A stretch of 64,000 nucleotides of DNA from Asterochloris sp. CNOR1 (taxonomy: Eukaryota > Chlorophyta > Trebouxiophyceae > Trebouxiales > Trebouxiaceae). The translations under genes and the position numbers were made by a program. Positions 11,988-31,438 of the stretch are shown here, in pieces. The DNA is taken from assembly GCA_963969365.1 (NCBI GenBank), contig OZ017748.1, forward strand, positions 310,001-374,000, in the 5' to 3' direction. Each line of letters opens with the position of its first letter. Position 1 is the stretch's first letter. Below the pieces are notes generated by a model. The model was not told the DNA's origin and ran no database searches. It saw only the letters and a program-made list of their open reading frames with translations.

Positions 11988-14900
11988 GGCGGCAGCTTTG
12001 TTGATAACAGCTTTGACACTCCAGTAGAGTCACTCCACTGGGGCATTCATGACCTACATGCTCATGGCATGCGTTGCGGCTTTGTGCTGCCAGCAGCTGC
12101 TGCAACCGGCTGGCCGCCTGTATGCTTAAGCAGATGCAGGCTGCCATACACCCAAGGCGTCACTTGCTGCTGTGGCTGCAGTGCTCACTGGGAGCTGCAC
12201 ATGTGTGCTTAATGCAACTCTGATCCCAGCACTGCATTACGCAGCAAACCCGGACGGCCTTACACAACTCAAAGGCTGCTGCTGCGCAAGCAGCCTGCAC
12301 CGTGTTGTCAGTAGTACCCCGCTGCAAGCCTGCCAATTTGTTCAGTGTTCACGGTCACCAGAATGCAATCAGAAGTGGCTGAAGAGGCTAGTGTGACTGG
12401 CACTGCTCGGGCCCAAGTGTCTACCTGCAGCTTGCCAGGACCCAGGGTCACAGTAGTGTGCCAGTCAGTGCCCCGTGCTTCACTTTGGGTGGCCAAAACA
12501 CTGCTGACCATCTGTACTGAACCACAAGACCAAAGCCTGGAGCACGGGAGGATCTCTCAAGATGTGACGGAAGTGCACAGCTCAGTCATGGGCAACCTGC
12601 CCTTGGGCGCAGAATAGCTAAGAATCCAGCAGATCTGTTTCAGATGGTATTTGCATGACCATCAAAAACCAATCAGGATGCCTGCTTGTAAAGAGAGCTA
12701 TCACACATATCTGCATGGCACGTATGTAGCAGCGAGGCAGTGATGCTGCTAGTTGCTCATGACAGGTTGCCCCTGAGCACCAATGCTCCCTCAATGGGAT
12801 TGCACTGTGGCTTGTAGCAGGCAGATTGAAAGAGCTGCTGCCCTGAGCTGTGGCCCACCTCAATTGAGTTGCATAGCTAGGATTTCACCTGTGACGAGCT
12901 CCCCATCGTCATCAAGCTCTCATCACACAGGTCCATCAGCAATACAGCCCAATTGTCAGCCTTCCAGTCAGCGCTAACGCCAACGCTGCACCTACCAGCC
13001 TACCTCCCAGCTGAGGTCTAGGTTGGTACTGCTTGTTCTGCACTTGCCCCCAAGCCCCTGGCATGAGTGTTGCGCTCAGTCTGTAGCAATTGCTGCTTGC
13101 TTCGTGCTACAAGTGGTCTTGGAGGATTCCTTCCTTCACCTAGGGTCCAGTGACTCCACTCCTTGTGCACTCTGAAGCAAAAGTGCAGATATTGCTGAAC
13201 AAGCTGACATCGCCTTGTTGGAGTCAACTGTGATTGCTGAACTGCATGCAGCTGCTGCACTGCGCAGTCATATAGCATGGCTTCACAAAATGCCACACAG
13301 GCTTTGGAGCGGCCCTGGAGGCTATGCCCTTGGGCACCAACCCCGCTGATGATGCTGGTAAGGTATCACGGCCTGTTGCTCTTAACATTGCTGCTGATGC
13401 AGCCGCACACGAGGCACCAGTGCCTCACTCAGTGTCATTGTCGTCTACTGTGGTTGACTCAGCCACACACTACGCACTTCTACCTACATCACTGCTGGTG
13501 CCAACACTCACTGTTGCATCAGCACCGGCAGCGACCACAGTCCCTTTTCACTGTAGCAGTCATGGACTGGTTCAGAGCTGTGATTCCGCACCCCTTGTCA
13601 CCACCCATTAGGATGTCGTCAGTTGATGCATTGTCTGCTGAGCTCCCACTCGAACTCACAGGTGCCCCTGGGCCCAGAATGCTCTCGTCAGAGTTGGCAT
13701 TGCCATTGCAACGGCTGTGAGAGGCTCAAGTCCCAGAGTGTCCAGGAGCTTGTGGCAACTGGGGTCAAAGGCGGGCATGCCAACAACAAATCTTTCCCTG
13801 ACCTCACTGTGAAGCCACCTAAGCTCGGTTACTTGAGCTGGCAATTGCTGCCTTGGCTGCTGGTGCTATGCAACAGACTTTCGAAAATGATGGCCCTGAT
13901 CAGCCAGGGAACTTTGGCCCATCATTGAGTATGCCAAAGCCACAAATCACTTTCAGTATGGCCCTGCAGAGGGGTCATCAAGGAGCTGACGGGTGGCATT
14001 TGGCCCCAACAAACGCCTTAATGCGGGACTTGCAGACATTGCTGCTAAGCGCATGCACGCCCACATCCCCGCCTGCAAACGGCCAGCTAGCTCAACGAGT
14101 AAGACCACAACCTGCTAATTGCCTCAACTACAAGCAGGGGGAGAAACATGCTCTACTGCAGAGGTATGATAACAATGAGCCGCTTCTCCGCAGCAATCAG
14201 CCCCTGTTGCAAGCACGGCCAGCTGCTGACTATTGCAGGCTTAAAGCTGCACATGTGCTGGCCAGCGCCAACAAGGGATGAAGCAAGGTGACGGAGCTCT
14301 TTGAGGACTGACCAGCACAGTAGCATCTGTTCCCCAAACAACACCATGTGCTACTATTGCAATGCTGCCTGATGCAGGAAGAGGCGCGATGTGCTTTGTG
14401 TCAGCACCTTACTTCTTGACAACAGACCCCCCTGAGTCTCCTGGCTGGGCGGATGTCACTTCACTGAAAGCAACTCCCCCACTGAAGGAAGTTTCCCCAC
14501 TGTGTGCAGCTTTTCATACGGAAGCAGCCTGTGCAGAGGCAACAGTGTCCCCACTGGCAGCATTCTCCTCACTGACAACATCCACCGTGCAGGCATCTGC
14601 CTCCTCACTGGCAGATCAATGCTGCCAGTGAGGGGCTCAGGTCACCTGGGGGCCCGCTGTCAAGAAGGAGGGTGCTGACGCAAAACGTGCTACGCCTCCT
14701 CTGGTTTGGGCAGCAGTGAGGTGAACAGCAAATGGTGCTGTTAAGGAAACGGATGCTGCCGTGCTGGCCGTCGTCAAAGGGCTCCACCAGTTTACCGACA
14801 TGCTGATGCGTCAGGAGACCAGTGTCCGTTAGAGAGCTTTGGCCTCAAGCAGCATTGCCTAGCACGTGTGGAGCCTGCAACAGGAGCTGGCCCAGCCAGT

Positions 14901-17900
14901 GGCTGCCACAGAGAATCAGTGCAGCACCAAGACCGATGCCGTCTCACCTCTGCAACGGAGCGTGCAGAAGCTCGAGAAGCCCCTCTTTCAGCGGTTAGCA
15001 GCAGGCCAACAGCAACTGACGCAGAGGCGGGCGCGCTTACACAAGCCGGCAAAGATGGACAGGAAGCACGCTAGGACATGGAGTTTGCAAGCTCAGCTTT
15101 AAAGGATGGCAGAGGAGCAGGCTGCAGTGCTTGCCAGAGAGAAGGGAGTCGTGCACCTGTGCCTCACCCCTGCACGACCTCACGCCTGTGGGAAATGTTG
15201 GACATGCCAGGCAGGTGGACCCCACCAGTAGCATGATCCTGTGTGGCCCATCATCCCCATTGTCATCACCAAGGTGAGGCTAAAAATTCAGCATTGCCAT
15301 CAATGCTGTTCAAGAGGTACACCGAGGCCTCCACATGTTACAGTGGTTGGACCACTAGACAGTCTCATCGAGAGCCCTGCAGATTTGTAATAGTTTGTCG
15401 GCCAGTAATTCCGAATCCACGGCAGAGCCACTGGCGGCAGCCAGGGCCCTGCAGCAACTGCCCTGCAGCAACTGTGCAAGATGCTGCAGGCTCAAGCCTG
15501 ATCAGTCAAATGCTGCTGGCCATCCCAGAGGCTGAAACATGCAGCTGCTAAAATCACCATGGCGTGCTGATTGAAAGAGCATCAGCCCCTCGAGTCTTGT
15601 CCAAGGCCAAGCTGTGCAGCAGGCAAGATGATGTGCTGCCAGTCTTGCTGGCATGCAAATGCTCTGCAGTCTCATTGCAACACGGGTTGCTCCCGCCGGC
15701 ATGGGCGAGGTTGCGTAGGACTGGGTGCGGTTAGCTAGCACCTTGCGTGTAGCATCAGGTGCCACGATGAATGTTTCACAGGCCATATGACGCCCGTACA
15801 AGTCACACGTGTTTGTACAGATCAGCCTTGTGTCAGGTCATGCAGATTCCCCACTGCTGCTGCTTCAGAGATGTTGGGGAGGGGTTGGCTGGCGCGCTCT
15901 GCAGTACCATCATGCGCACGTGATGCAACACAAGGGTGGCAGCTGCCGAGGGTTCTCGGATGCCACTGGCTAGCCCATGGGGCTGGCCAGCTCCCAAGGT
16001 GAGACGCACCCAGGTCGTCCTAGCTCCGTGCCTGACTTTTCTGATGTGTAGAGGAGCAGAGACTCCGCCCACAATGAATATGTCCAGCAGCTGTGCACCA
16101 ATACTGTGTCATACAAGATACATCTGCACACTCAGCCATCACAGTGAATGTGCTATGCAGGTTGCCTATGAGCATTTCTGATGACCATCCCAGCGTCTTA
16201 CGTCTCCTCCGTCTGAGGAGGCTATAAGACTTCTGAAGGACCTCGGCACCTCTTCGGCCTGATGTCTTGAGCACATGCACCATTGCCCAGTATTCTCAGA
16301 ATCAGTGTAAGCCACAAGCACCACAGTAAGATTGATTATAGCCGTGCCTTGTCCAAAACCATTGTCCAGCAGTCGAGACTTACAACATGACTGTCCATGA
16401 GGCCAGGTAATGGTGAAAGCCGCAGCATGTTTGTTTGTCAAATCGATACTGTCCGCAGTAGTCGCAGCAAAAGGTGTGTGATAGTGCTGTTTTTGATTTC
16501 AAGAAACACTTCATCACCGGACACCTGGGCGCTCAACTGCCTTTGCGCACTGTGTCTTTTCTGTGGTATGGTCTTTTGAACATTGTCTTGTAGCATGAAT
16601 CAGACGCTTCGTCAGTGAACCAAAGCGCAAGTCTTCTAACAATGTTTGCTATGCTTGGGCTCTGGTTGCACTGACAGTTGTGAGCATTGTCAGGGCAAAG
16701 CTTGGCGGTTGCTCAGCCCTTACAGTGGCTAGTAGTTGGGCATAAGCTGGGCAACAATCGACTGGCCAACCACCCCACAGGATGGTCACATAAACTGCTG
16801 CCAGAGGACCACCCCTGACCAGACAACCAGCATAAGACCGGACACAAGTCGCATCATGGCATGCCATCAAGAGTTTTGCCCTGGCATGACACACAAAGAG
16901 GCAGGCAGAGCTCCCAGAACATTTGCGGGTGGCACATCAGTACTACGTAGTACTGTATACAGCTCAAGGTGATGCAAGGCAGAAGACCCAGACAGTGGCC
17001 CAACATTGGCACCCCTCCTGTGGTTGCTGACAGTGCGGTAGCATCTTGGCAATGCCAAGGCCAGTCGGCACTTCCATGACAGGGTGTGGCGCAGCCACCC
17101 TAGCGCTGTGCACACTGTCTTCTTGAAGCCTGTAGAGGAACAAAAGGTGTCTTCAGCTCAAAGTGACTGTCGCATGAATTTGAGCATGATGAGAACGCTT
17201 GATGATCAGAAAGCGTAATGATACAAACCTGCCATGCTGAGCAATCGTTGCTGTTGAATGGCAATAGCTGCTGTTGTTGTATGCCTACAAAAGCTGCCGC
17301 ACCTCTCTGCACTTCATGCATTTTTGCGCTTCCAACAGTGCCGCCCCAGTCTGCAGAGCTGTTTGGGCCTCATTGTGAGCTACAATGGTCCAAACTACAA
17401 ACAAGCCAGCTGTAAAAATTCAAGGCTTCTGACTCCAACGCTGGCCACAAGCACACCAAAGCAATCCCGTCGCTGCGGTGCAGCGTGCTAGCATATCGAC
17501 TCTTGTGGTGCTGCTGCCAAGACAGACATGCTTCGCAAAGGTGCTCAAATGAACTGCTGTTTGATTGCCAAGAAATGCATGCAGTCACACAGGCTCCACC
17601 TTCTGTACAAAGCCCTTGCAGATTACCATGGATTGCCGCAAAAATACGCTGGCAGTGGTCTGCTTGTGCTAACCCACATCTTGTCAGGATGAATACCAGC
17701 CCATAGGAGGAGCCACCTGTGGGTGGTTTCAAGGCATATGCACTTGAGCATGCTGAGGTGACAGCGCAACCAGAGCAGTCCTAACAGAGCAAAGCAGGTC
17801 CCAATTTCACTCACTTGCTATCCAACCTGTCAACAGGGTTCATTCTTGCCCCTCCAGCACATGCCAGCTGGTTTTGTGCTAGGACGACTGCTCCGACAGT

Positions 17901-20900
17901 AGCTTGCAGAGGAGCCTGGCGCCAAGTCTTGACAGGTTCTGGTGGTAGCGGCCTAAGCATGCCAGCAGGCTGAGGTGCATCAGCAGACATGGGCACAGAT
18001 CTTCATTCTCGGCGAAGCATGGCACTTATAGAGGAGCTTGCCGTGGTGAGCACGCCTGCTAGAGGCCTGGGCATCTGTAGCCACCACGGAGTGTCCCCTG
18101 ACACGCCTGGGCAGTGCTGCAATTGAGACAGGTACACCATAGGAAGTGGACACAGCCAACTCACTGTTTACGGGCTCTGGCCAAAGGGTGCTCACATCCT
18201 GACGGTGCACATCCTCTCATCCTGATGTCACACATTCGGCAGGTATGTCACTACAACAGGCAACTCGGCACCATGGTGGCCACCTGAAGATACAACAAGG
18301 CGTCAGGAGACCACAATTCATGGAGTATCTGTGATCACGTCAAGGACATGATCATGACTGCACCGTGTTCTCTGGTGCCACTGCAGTGAATGCTAGCATC
18401 AGCGCTGATGACTTTGAACTGAATCTCAAACCTACCAGTGGCTATCATGACCAGCACAGACTCCTTCTGCTGCTTCATCTAGCGTCTGCCTGACCACAGA
18501 GCTTGACGACTGGTGCCACAAACTCGCATGATGTCAGAGCATTTGCATAGCCTAGTGCTGTGCAGAGTGGTACACATGAGGCTCGATGCTGATGCGCAAG
18601 CTTGCATCGATATTGCAGCAGAGCGCCAGAGCTGTGATGCAGTGCTCCCCTGCTGGGTGCAGTGCCTTGGCCAACACACACATGGTCAAGTCAATTAGTT
18701 AAGTTATTTGGGAGTGCTGATGCGGGCCGCATGCATCTGAAGTATGATGCACAACACGATTGGTGGGAACTGAAGCAAGCAATGTGGCAAAGGCAGTGAA
18801 AGCTATCTGCGGAGACTGCTTGGCAACTGCTAGCTGAGCGCTCAGCGTCACGGGCTGACTCAGACCTAGTGGGGTCACAACCTTGGACCCAGAATGTTAT
18901 ATATAACAACCTATCTACATTTGGGCAACAAGTGCGCCGTGGTAGTCTTTGTGGCCTGCAGTGGCACCAATCGATTCACAGATATCTGATCAGGCCTACT
19001 CTGAGAGTTGCCAAATGCCTTCATTGCCTTCCTGACAGGCACACGTGAGCTGTGCACGCAAGGTGGATGCTAGGCCCAGCACAGGGCACACCATCCAGTG
19101 ATGAAGTTGATGCGGTGAGAAACAGGCCTTGCATGCAGAGTCAGAACAAGTCCTGCCAGCATCCGAGGCTCTGAGACATGAGACTGACACACTCTGTCAG
19201 CTCACACCAGATCATGATGAACCAGATCATCTACACGAATTCGGCTTGTGGAAGGCTCATCCAAGTTGATGATTTCACTCAGATATCTCGGCCGCCGTGG
19301 GGGCTGACGGAATCCAAATGTGAAAATAGGTATTGAATGACGCAACTTGATGTCAGTGGGCACTGAGCTTAGCACAACAGGGGCACGGAAGGGCAGGGCT
19401 GCGTTCATGGCAAAACGAAACAGCACTCTGAATTACGCATCGCGTGTGCGCGGCACATGCTGGTCTGTCATGCAGCTGCAGATGAGCCTCATCCCTGCTC
19501 TGATGCTATAGCATCATGAGCATCAGCATGGTGTGGAAGGAGTGATGTAGTCATGTAAGTACTGCATTTGAAAAGTTGATCTCAAGCGTGACGTCACATA
19601 ATCTTGTTTGAGCTGCTTTGCAGGTCTGGAGGCACTAGGAGGCCGAGGTCCTTGTTCCAGCACAATGTGGGTGGCCCGGCGGGCGGCGCAGAGCCAGACA
19701 ACTTTGGGCCTCATGAATCGTACATGTAGTTCTGCCAGCCTTGGCTGATTCTCTAGCTATCTGCGCCACACTGGCGCCGTGAGGACCTTTTGATGGGAGC
19801 CCCTGCATGTCAGAATGCGCTTACGGCAATCCAGGGCTGAGATGAATCAGACTGCCAGCCCATGGGCGGTGGTGGTGTCCATGCTCCCCTGTTGCAGGCC
19901 AGCCTTGTCCTGGCGTGGCCCATCTTGCAGACTAATCAGTATCGAATTCAGCCATAGATGTGCAAAATGCAGCTCTGCAGCTGGCTCTGCAGCCAAGTCT
20001 GTGGCCATAACCAGCATGTCGGTGGCGTACGTGTACCGGCCGAAGATAATATGATTGTGCTGGTGAGCATGCTGGGCTTCACTGCTTTGCAAAAACCCAA
20101 TTGGGCGCTGCCCAAGAATGCTTGCAATGGCTCCCATGTACTTGATGTTATGCTGTGCACAACCACGCACGCCAGTCTAAACGGTGCCTGTGCATTGCTG
20201 CTTTGGGCAAGCCATCTGGCATTGACGGTGTCAGTGTAGACTTTGCTGCAAGAATGCTGGTAGTGTCTTTGTTGCTCATCAAACACGTGTTTGTGCACGC
20301 TCAGGACAGTGTACCTCTTTGCAGCATGGAACACTTATGGGGTGCAGGCCCAGGAGCCCAACTGGCATTTTCATCTGCCCTTGCGTGCGTCAAGAGCGGC
20401 TTGCATATGTCACGGCACCTTGTACATGTTAGATGCCATTTGAACCCAGGCAAAACATAATTGCTTGCAATTGCATACAGGAGTTCAACAAAGAGAGGTT
20501 ACTGTTGTGCACACTGGCGGTACCGGCATGTGTTGACAGATGGACTGCTCTGGGGCCTTTGATGTGAGCTCCCATCACTGCTGGCACCTGTTGCCAAGTT
20601 GTGATCTGCATGGCCCTGGCATGGCCTCAGCCTAGCAGGCCGGTAAAACCCTGCAATACGCAACTTGCCCTGGAAGCTGTTTTGGCATTTCTAGGTGAGC
20701 CCTGATATACAGGCAGAAACTGCTCTCTGACACTTCACCTAGAAAACTCCTACTGTGTGGGTGAGCTATTGCAGCAATAGCTGCATTTGCCGCAGCTGGT
20801 CTTTGCATGGCAACTCAGGCAGTAAGCTTCGTGGATGCACAATTAGCCGCTCCTCATGGAGCTCTGGCTTGCATAAATGTTTGGCACAGCGGACGTCTGC

Positions 20901-22571
20901 AGTCAAGTCTGCAATGCTATACAAGCAGCTCTCAGCAGAGCATCCCCATGCTTGTGTGGCCAACACCAGTGTTGCATGTATGGGCCGCTGCAAGTCATCT
21001 GCTTTGAGGAATGCATTGCCAGTGGCAACCCTGCTGTTGTTTCCCTTGACCAAATCATGACATCCTATGGCATCTGAGGGCAGGCAAAGCCCGTGGAAGC
21101 TTGGGCTGCGGCCGCGGCCAACGAAGAGTTGCCAGGCAAATGGCTCTGCTTTCAGATGTGAGAAAGTTGTGCAAGATAGTTGCATGCCCCAATGGCTGTC
21201 TTCAGGCCCTGTGCAGCAATAAGACTACAAGCACCCACGGCCATGCAGGGAGCGACACCACAAGGAGCTGCAGCTGCTGGAGCCCATGGAGGTCGGATGG
21301 TCCCAACGTTGGTTAACTGATGTACACGTCGTCTGGCAGGGCCAGGCGCAAGGCGTGATCAGCAAAATGCAGCTGCTTTAAGCATCAGCGTCTGCAGCTG
21401 AGCACAGACGGTCGCTGCATTGGGCACATTGCGGGAGCAGGCTGCTTCTGCTGTGGCTTGACCAGCCATGTTAATGCCGGACATGTCTGCTGCCAGCACG
21501 GGTAGCACACAATTTCCCCACCATCTGATCATGTTTTAGTGGTAGACATTGCTCACATGTGCAATCCGTGAAGCACTGCCCCTGCCCAATCTATGTGTGA
21601 AACGGCCCACCTAGAGCACTGTGTTTTTACCATGTACGCCCACTCCTTGTGGACCTGGCAGCAGCTACAAACCATGCAAGCCCCTCAGACCTCTGCATGC
21701 CCTCGGGCAAATCTGGCTGCTTTTCTAGTGATTTGTTGCAGCTCTTCTCAAGCTCCAACAAGGGCCCTGTTGGCAATATGCAGCTCCCGCAATCTCAATT
21801 GGCCCATGAAGCAAGTTTGTGCTCAGCTCCAGGTCGGTGTGATATGGGCCCACTGCTGCACACTGGGGGCCAGTTCCCAAGCACAGTCTCCATGCAAATA
21901 GCCAATGTCAGGCCCTGAGGGGCCATGAAAGCCTTGAGCCCCGATATATCTGTGGTGTGCACGGAGCGGTAATCACAGGTGCTTGAAAAAATCTACTGCC
22001 AGTGGAGGCAGAGCGCACCTCTGCCATGACAAGCCATGGCGAGAAGGCGGCCTTCTTGCACCAAAGCTCCCCGCTCCGGTCCACATGCATGTGCAGACTT
22101 CGAGGCTGGCTGCATGACTGGTGGTGCTGAGTTCCAGCTCACAGTTCTGGTAAATTTCAGGCAAGCTTGAGGTCGAATGTGCTCAGCATCTGGCAGATGA
22201 AGCTAGATAGAGGGGGTCCTTCACCCGTGAGAAATTCAAGGGTAACTTTGCTGCCAAAAGGCCTCGAAGACCAGGGGTGCATATCCGATCATACCTCAGA
22301 TGGCCCAGACATTCATAAAACGCAAGTATTTAACTGGAGTTGACCGATCAAGGGTGCCCAAAAGCAGCAGGCCAAAGGGTAGCAAGTTGTCGTGTTGATT
22401 GCAGTTCTGCAGCCCTCTACCACATCTCAACTGTTTCCAGACTGGTTCAATGACCATGTTCAGGCTGCACCAGTGCCTAGGCCTCCAGGCACGGCAGGTT
22501 GGAGCTGCTGGTTGACGTTGATCCCACCATCATTGCCATGCAGGCTGGGCCTCACTCAAGCAGCCTGTGCC
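11988..22571. other. 10.6-kb gene-poor stretch with decayed reading frames
   Basis: No exon with convincing splice sites and a recognisable motif was found. Possible remains are a plus-strand, stop-interrupted coiled-coil-like frame at about 14750-15105 (LQQELAQPVAATENQ, RSVQKLEKPLFQRLAAGQQQ) preceded by a Ser/Thr/Pro-rich frame at 14362-14631. On the minus strand there is a 139-codon open frame at 21185-20766 with SRVATGNAFLKADDLQRP and CAKHLCKPELHEERL, and another at 20170-19847 (HIIFGRYTYATDMLVMATDL). These could be old transposable-element or pseudogene pieces, but no reverse transcriptase, integrase or transposase motif, terminal repeat or target-site duplication was seen. Confidence 0.4.
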
Positions 22572-23141
22572 ATGCAGGGTGCGCACAGAGCGGCTGCATT
22601 TGCCAGCGTCACTGACATCACTGACAGCATCAAGAATGCAGCCAGCAGGATTGTTGACAATGTCCGCGGAGCCAAGAAAGACCTGAAGGAGGTCTGTGAG
22701 CTTCACTTTGGTTATCTGCCACGGCACACACATCTGGGCTGAGTCAGAGTGGTGCTGTCTTGCAAGATGTCTGGGGAGCATGACTCCTTTGTTCCAGATG
22801 GGGACAAGAACCCTCACATCAACAAGGAGGCATCCACGGAGGCTCAGCCCTTCCCTGAGGATCGAGGGCGAGGGCCCTGCGTATTGCATTGACCACTTGT
22901 GTGCTGTGACGTGTGATAGATGTGAGCGAATCTGTTGCTTCCCTGCAGGGAGGTCATCTACAAGCAGGCACAGTGGCAGGTAAGCTCCTTGTTTCCATTG
23001 CGCTGGTCTGTCGCTTACTTGCCCTGCAACCTCCAGGATGGCAGCACAGAACACAATGTCAAGCCTGATGGCGGCGGCGTCGACAAGACTGCCAAGGAAA
23101 AGGCCAAGCCAGCCGCTGAGCAGGCCGCAACCAGCATATAG
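22572..23141 (+). CDS. small hydrophilic LEA-like protein
   Basis: Proposed exons 22572-22691, 22767-22880, 22953-22979 and 23037-23141 give about 121 aa. The start reads MQGAHRAAAFASVTDITDSI followed by the amphipathic KNAASRIVDNVRGAKKDLKE. The middle is polar (DGDKNPHINKEASTEAQP), and the end VDKTAKEKAKPAAEQAATSI is Lys/Ala/Glu-rich. Lys/Ala-rich, Cys/Trp-poor, amphipathic composition is typical of late-embryogenesis-abundant-like desiccation proteins, but no named LEA motif is seen. The exon 1 end is uncertain: a stronger donor (GTGAGC) lies 4 nt further on and pairs with an acceptor ending at 22797. The exon 3 acceptor (GGGAG) is unusual. Confidence 0.5.
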
Positions 23142-23190
23142 ATGCCAGTCCAGACTGTGACCATTACAGATTTCAGCTGGGCGTACATTC

Positions 23191-23257
23191 TCTCCAGAGC
23201 ACTGTAGCTCCCAGGTATCTCCAGAGCATTGCAGTCTTCAGAGCATTGCAGCTCCCA
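23191..23257. repeat. short imperfect tandem repeat between the convergent LEA-like genes
   Basis: Three units related to TCTCCAGAGCATTGCAG occur in succession in the gap between the two stop codons. Confidence 0.7.
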
Positions 23258-23259
23258 AA

Positions 23260-23467
23260 CTATTGCTTCTTTTCATCTGGCTTGGCAATCTTCTCCTGGA
23301 TGACCTCCCCAGTCTGCATGGCCCTTGGCATCTTCAGGTTATATGCATGCCAAACTCAAGGCTAAAGCCATGAACTGCTGCTGCCACACCTGTGATTTGC
23401 CAGGCTCAACCTTGTCCTTGACGTCCTGCGCGGCCTTCTTGGCGGCTTCCACCGGTTGGCCTGACAT
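23260..23467 (-). CDS. short LEA-like gene or remnant, convergent with the preceding gene
   Basis: Minus-strand exons 23467-23390 (MSGQPVEAAKKAAQDVKDKV then EPGKSQ, donor GTGTGG) and 23331-23260 (ending VIQEKIAKPDEKKQ and a stop) join in phase 0. The Ala/Lys/Asp/Glu composition matches the neighbouring gene on the other strand, which suggests an inverted duplicate or two related stress genes. The model gives only 49 aa, so upstream exons may be missing or the locus may be decayed. Confidence 0.4.
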
Positions 23468-23939
23468 CGGTGGATAATTGGCACAGCCCCGGCCAGAAGG
23501 AAAGTGTTATCAAACCTTTTGAACGGCCGCACAGGTTTCAATGAAAGCTTGACAATGCAAGATTTGCAGAAGGAACCACAGGTCAGCACCACTTGCGCAT
23601 CTGATCATCAACAAGTCACCAATGACCCGTAGGCATACTACTGACGCCTTTGAGAGCTGACTCCCCAAATATGTGGTGGTGATGAGTTGGAGACCATGCT
23701 GCAACCAAGCAGGATGGCACCTCCCACGATAGCTCTGACTGACTTGCCATCTTGAACATAGGGTCCAAACAATGGGGGCGCTTCACACTCTGCGTCAGCC
23801 TTACTCGCAGAATCATTTATGCAATGGGCAGCAGCTACTGGTCCCGACCCTGCACGCTGCAGATTCATTTGCAGTGCTGACGATGTGGTAGAGGCATTGC
23901 AGGCTGGCTGCTGTTATTTGCTCATTCAGTCACATCATA

Positions 23940-30245
<6,306 letters not shown>

Positions 30246-31438
30246 GGTGATAGCTGCTTGGTAGTTGGTTTGGTCGCTGTCTGAAGATGCAAGAGGCCTA
30301 AATTTGTGATCTGAGTCCACTCTACTTATATTTGTTTCCTTATCACTAAGAATCTGAGCATGTGGGCTTGATCACATGGGCCCTGCTTGTTTGCCACTTC
30401 AGCTCAGCACACCCAGAGTGTGCACAGACTGAATCCTAGACAGGCAGCTGTGCTGCTTCAACATGACAGCTACTATCCATCAGCCAAGGGCACCATTTAG
30501 TGGAAACTTGTCGCAGCAACCCAGAGCCCTCGCCTTTGATAAGTCTGTCAGAGCAAACCGCACTCAATGCTGCACTTCTGCAGCTGGCAACATCCGCACA
30601 ACTCTCAGCCATGCAGGGGCACGCTCTTGTGTGCACAGTGGCAGAGTGAATGCCAGAATCTGAAGTCCATCTGGAGGAAAGGCACTCAGCAGTCTGAGCT
30701 TTTGACACTAGGTCCATGGACAGCGCTGACATCTGTATCTGCACTCCGGAGGAGAATGCCAGCAAACAAGGTCAATGCCTGCTGCTGCACTCAGCTTTGG
30801 CATCTCAACGCACAGCAGGGCTGAGTCTGGGAGCAGGACAGGTATTCAGGCTGGGCAGCGCTTTTGGAGCTGCAGTACCTTGAGTTCAGTGAAGGACGCC
30901 AGCGAGTAGGACAGAGGCATGCAGGGAGGACACTTTGCCACAGAAGCTCACGGCTTCAGAATGTAAATGGCCTGAGCAATGCCGGCATCATGGCAACCTC
31001 ATGGCGCTTGAGGAAGGAGTGGGCTCGAATCTTGGGCGGCAGCCACTCAGAACATCTCCGAAGTGCTCAGAGAATGACGTTGCAAGGCGGACTGCAGGAT
31101 TTTTTGCGCAAATCCAGCACATAACCGCTGCAGCTGACATGCCGAGATCGCAGCAGACGCAGGGTGCCATGGGCAGGCGGTGCCCTCTATAGCAGGCAGC
31201 TGGGTTTCAGTTGTGCATGGCTAAGCTTGAGCTGGGCAGAGTGCCATGCATGCAGATCCAGCAGCAGATGTGTGAGCAAGCAGTGGACATGCATGCTGAA
31301 TTCGACATTAAAGGGATGTTATTGCTCCCCCTTCGCAGCTCATGGCTGAAGATCACAATTCACACATGTGTGAATGTAAAGTGTACACTTTCCTTCCTTG
31401 ACACTGGGGCATTGCGGAAGCCTGTCACGGCTGCAGGG
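30246..31438. promoter_or_regulatory. head-to-head intergenic region between GDH and fumarase
   Basis: The stretch separates the divergent GDH (-) and fumarase (+) start codons by 1.19 kb. It presumably holds both promoters and 5' untranslated regions. I could not single out a TATA box or a regulatory motif. Confidence 0.45.
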
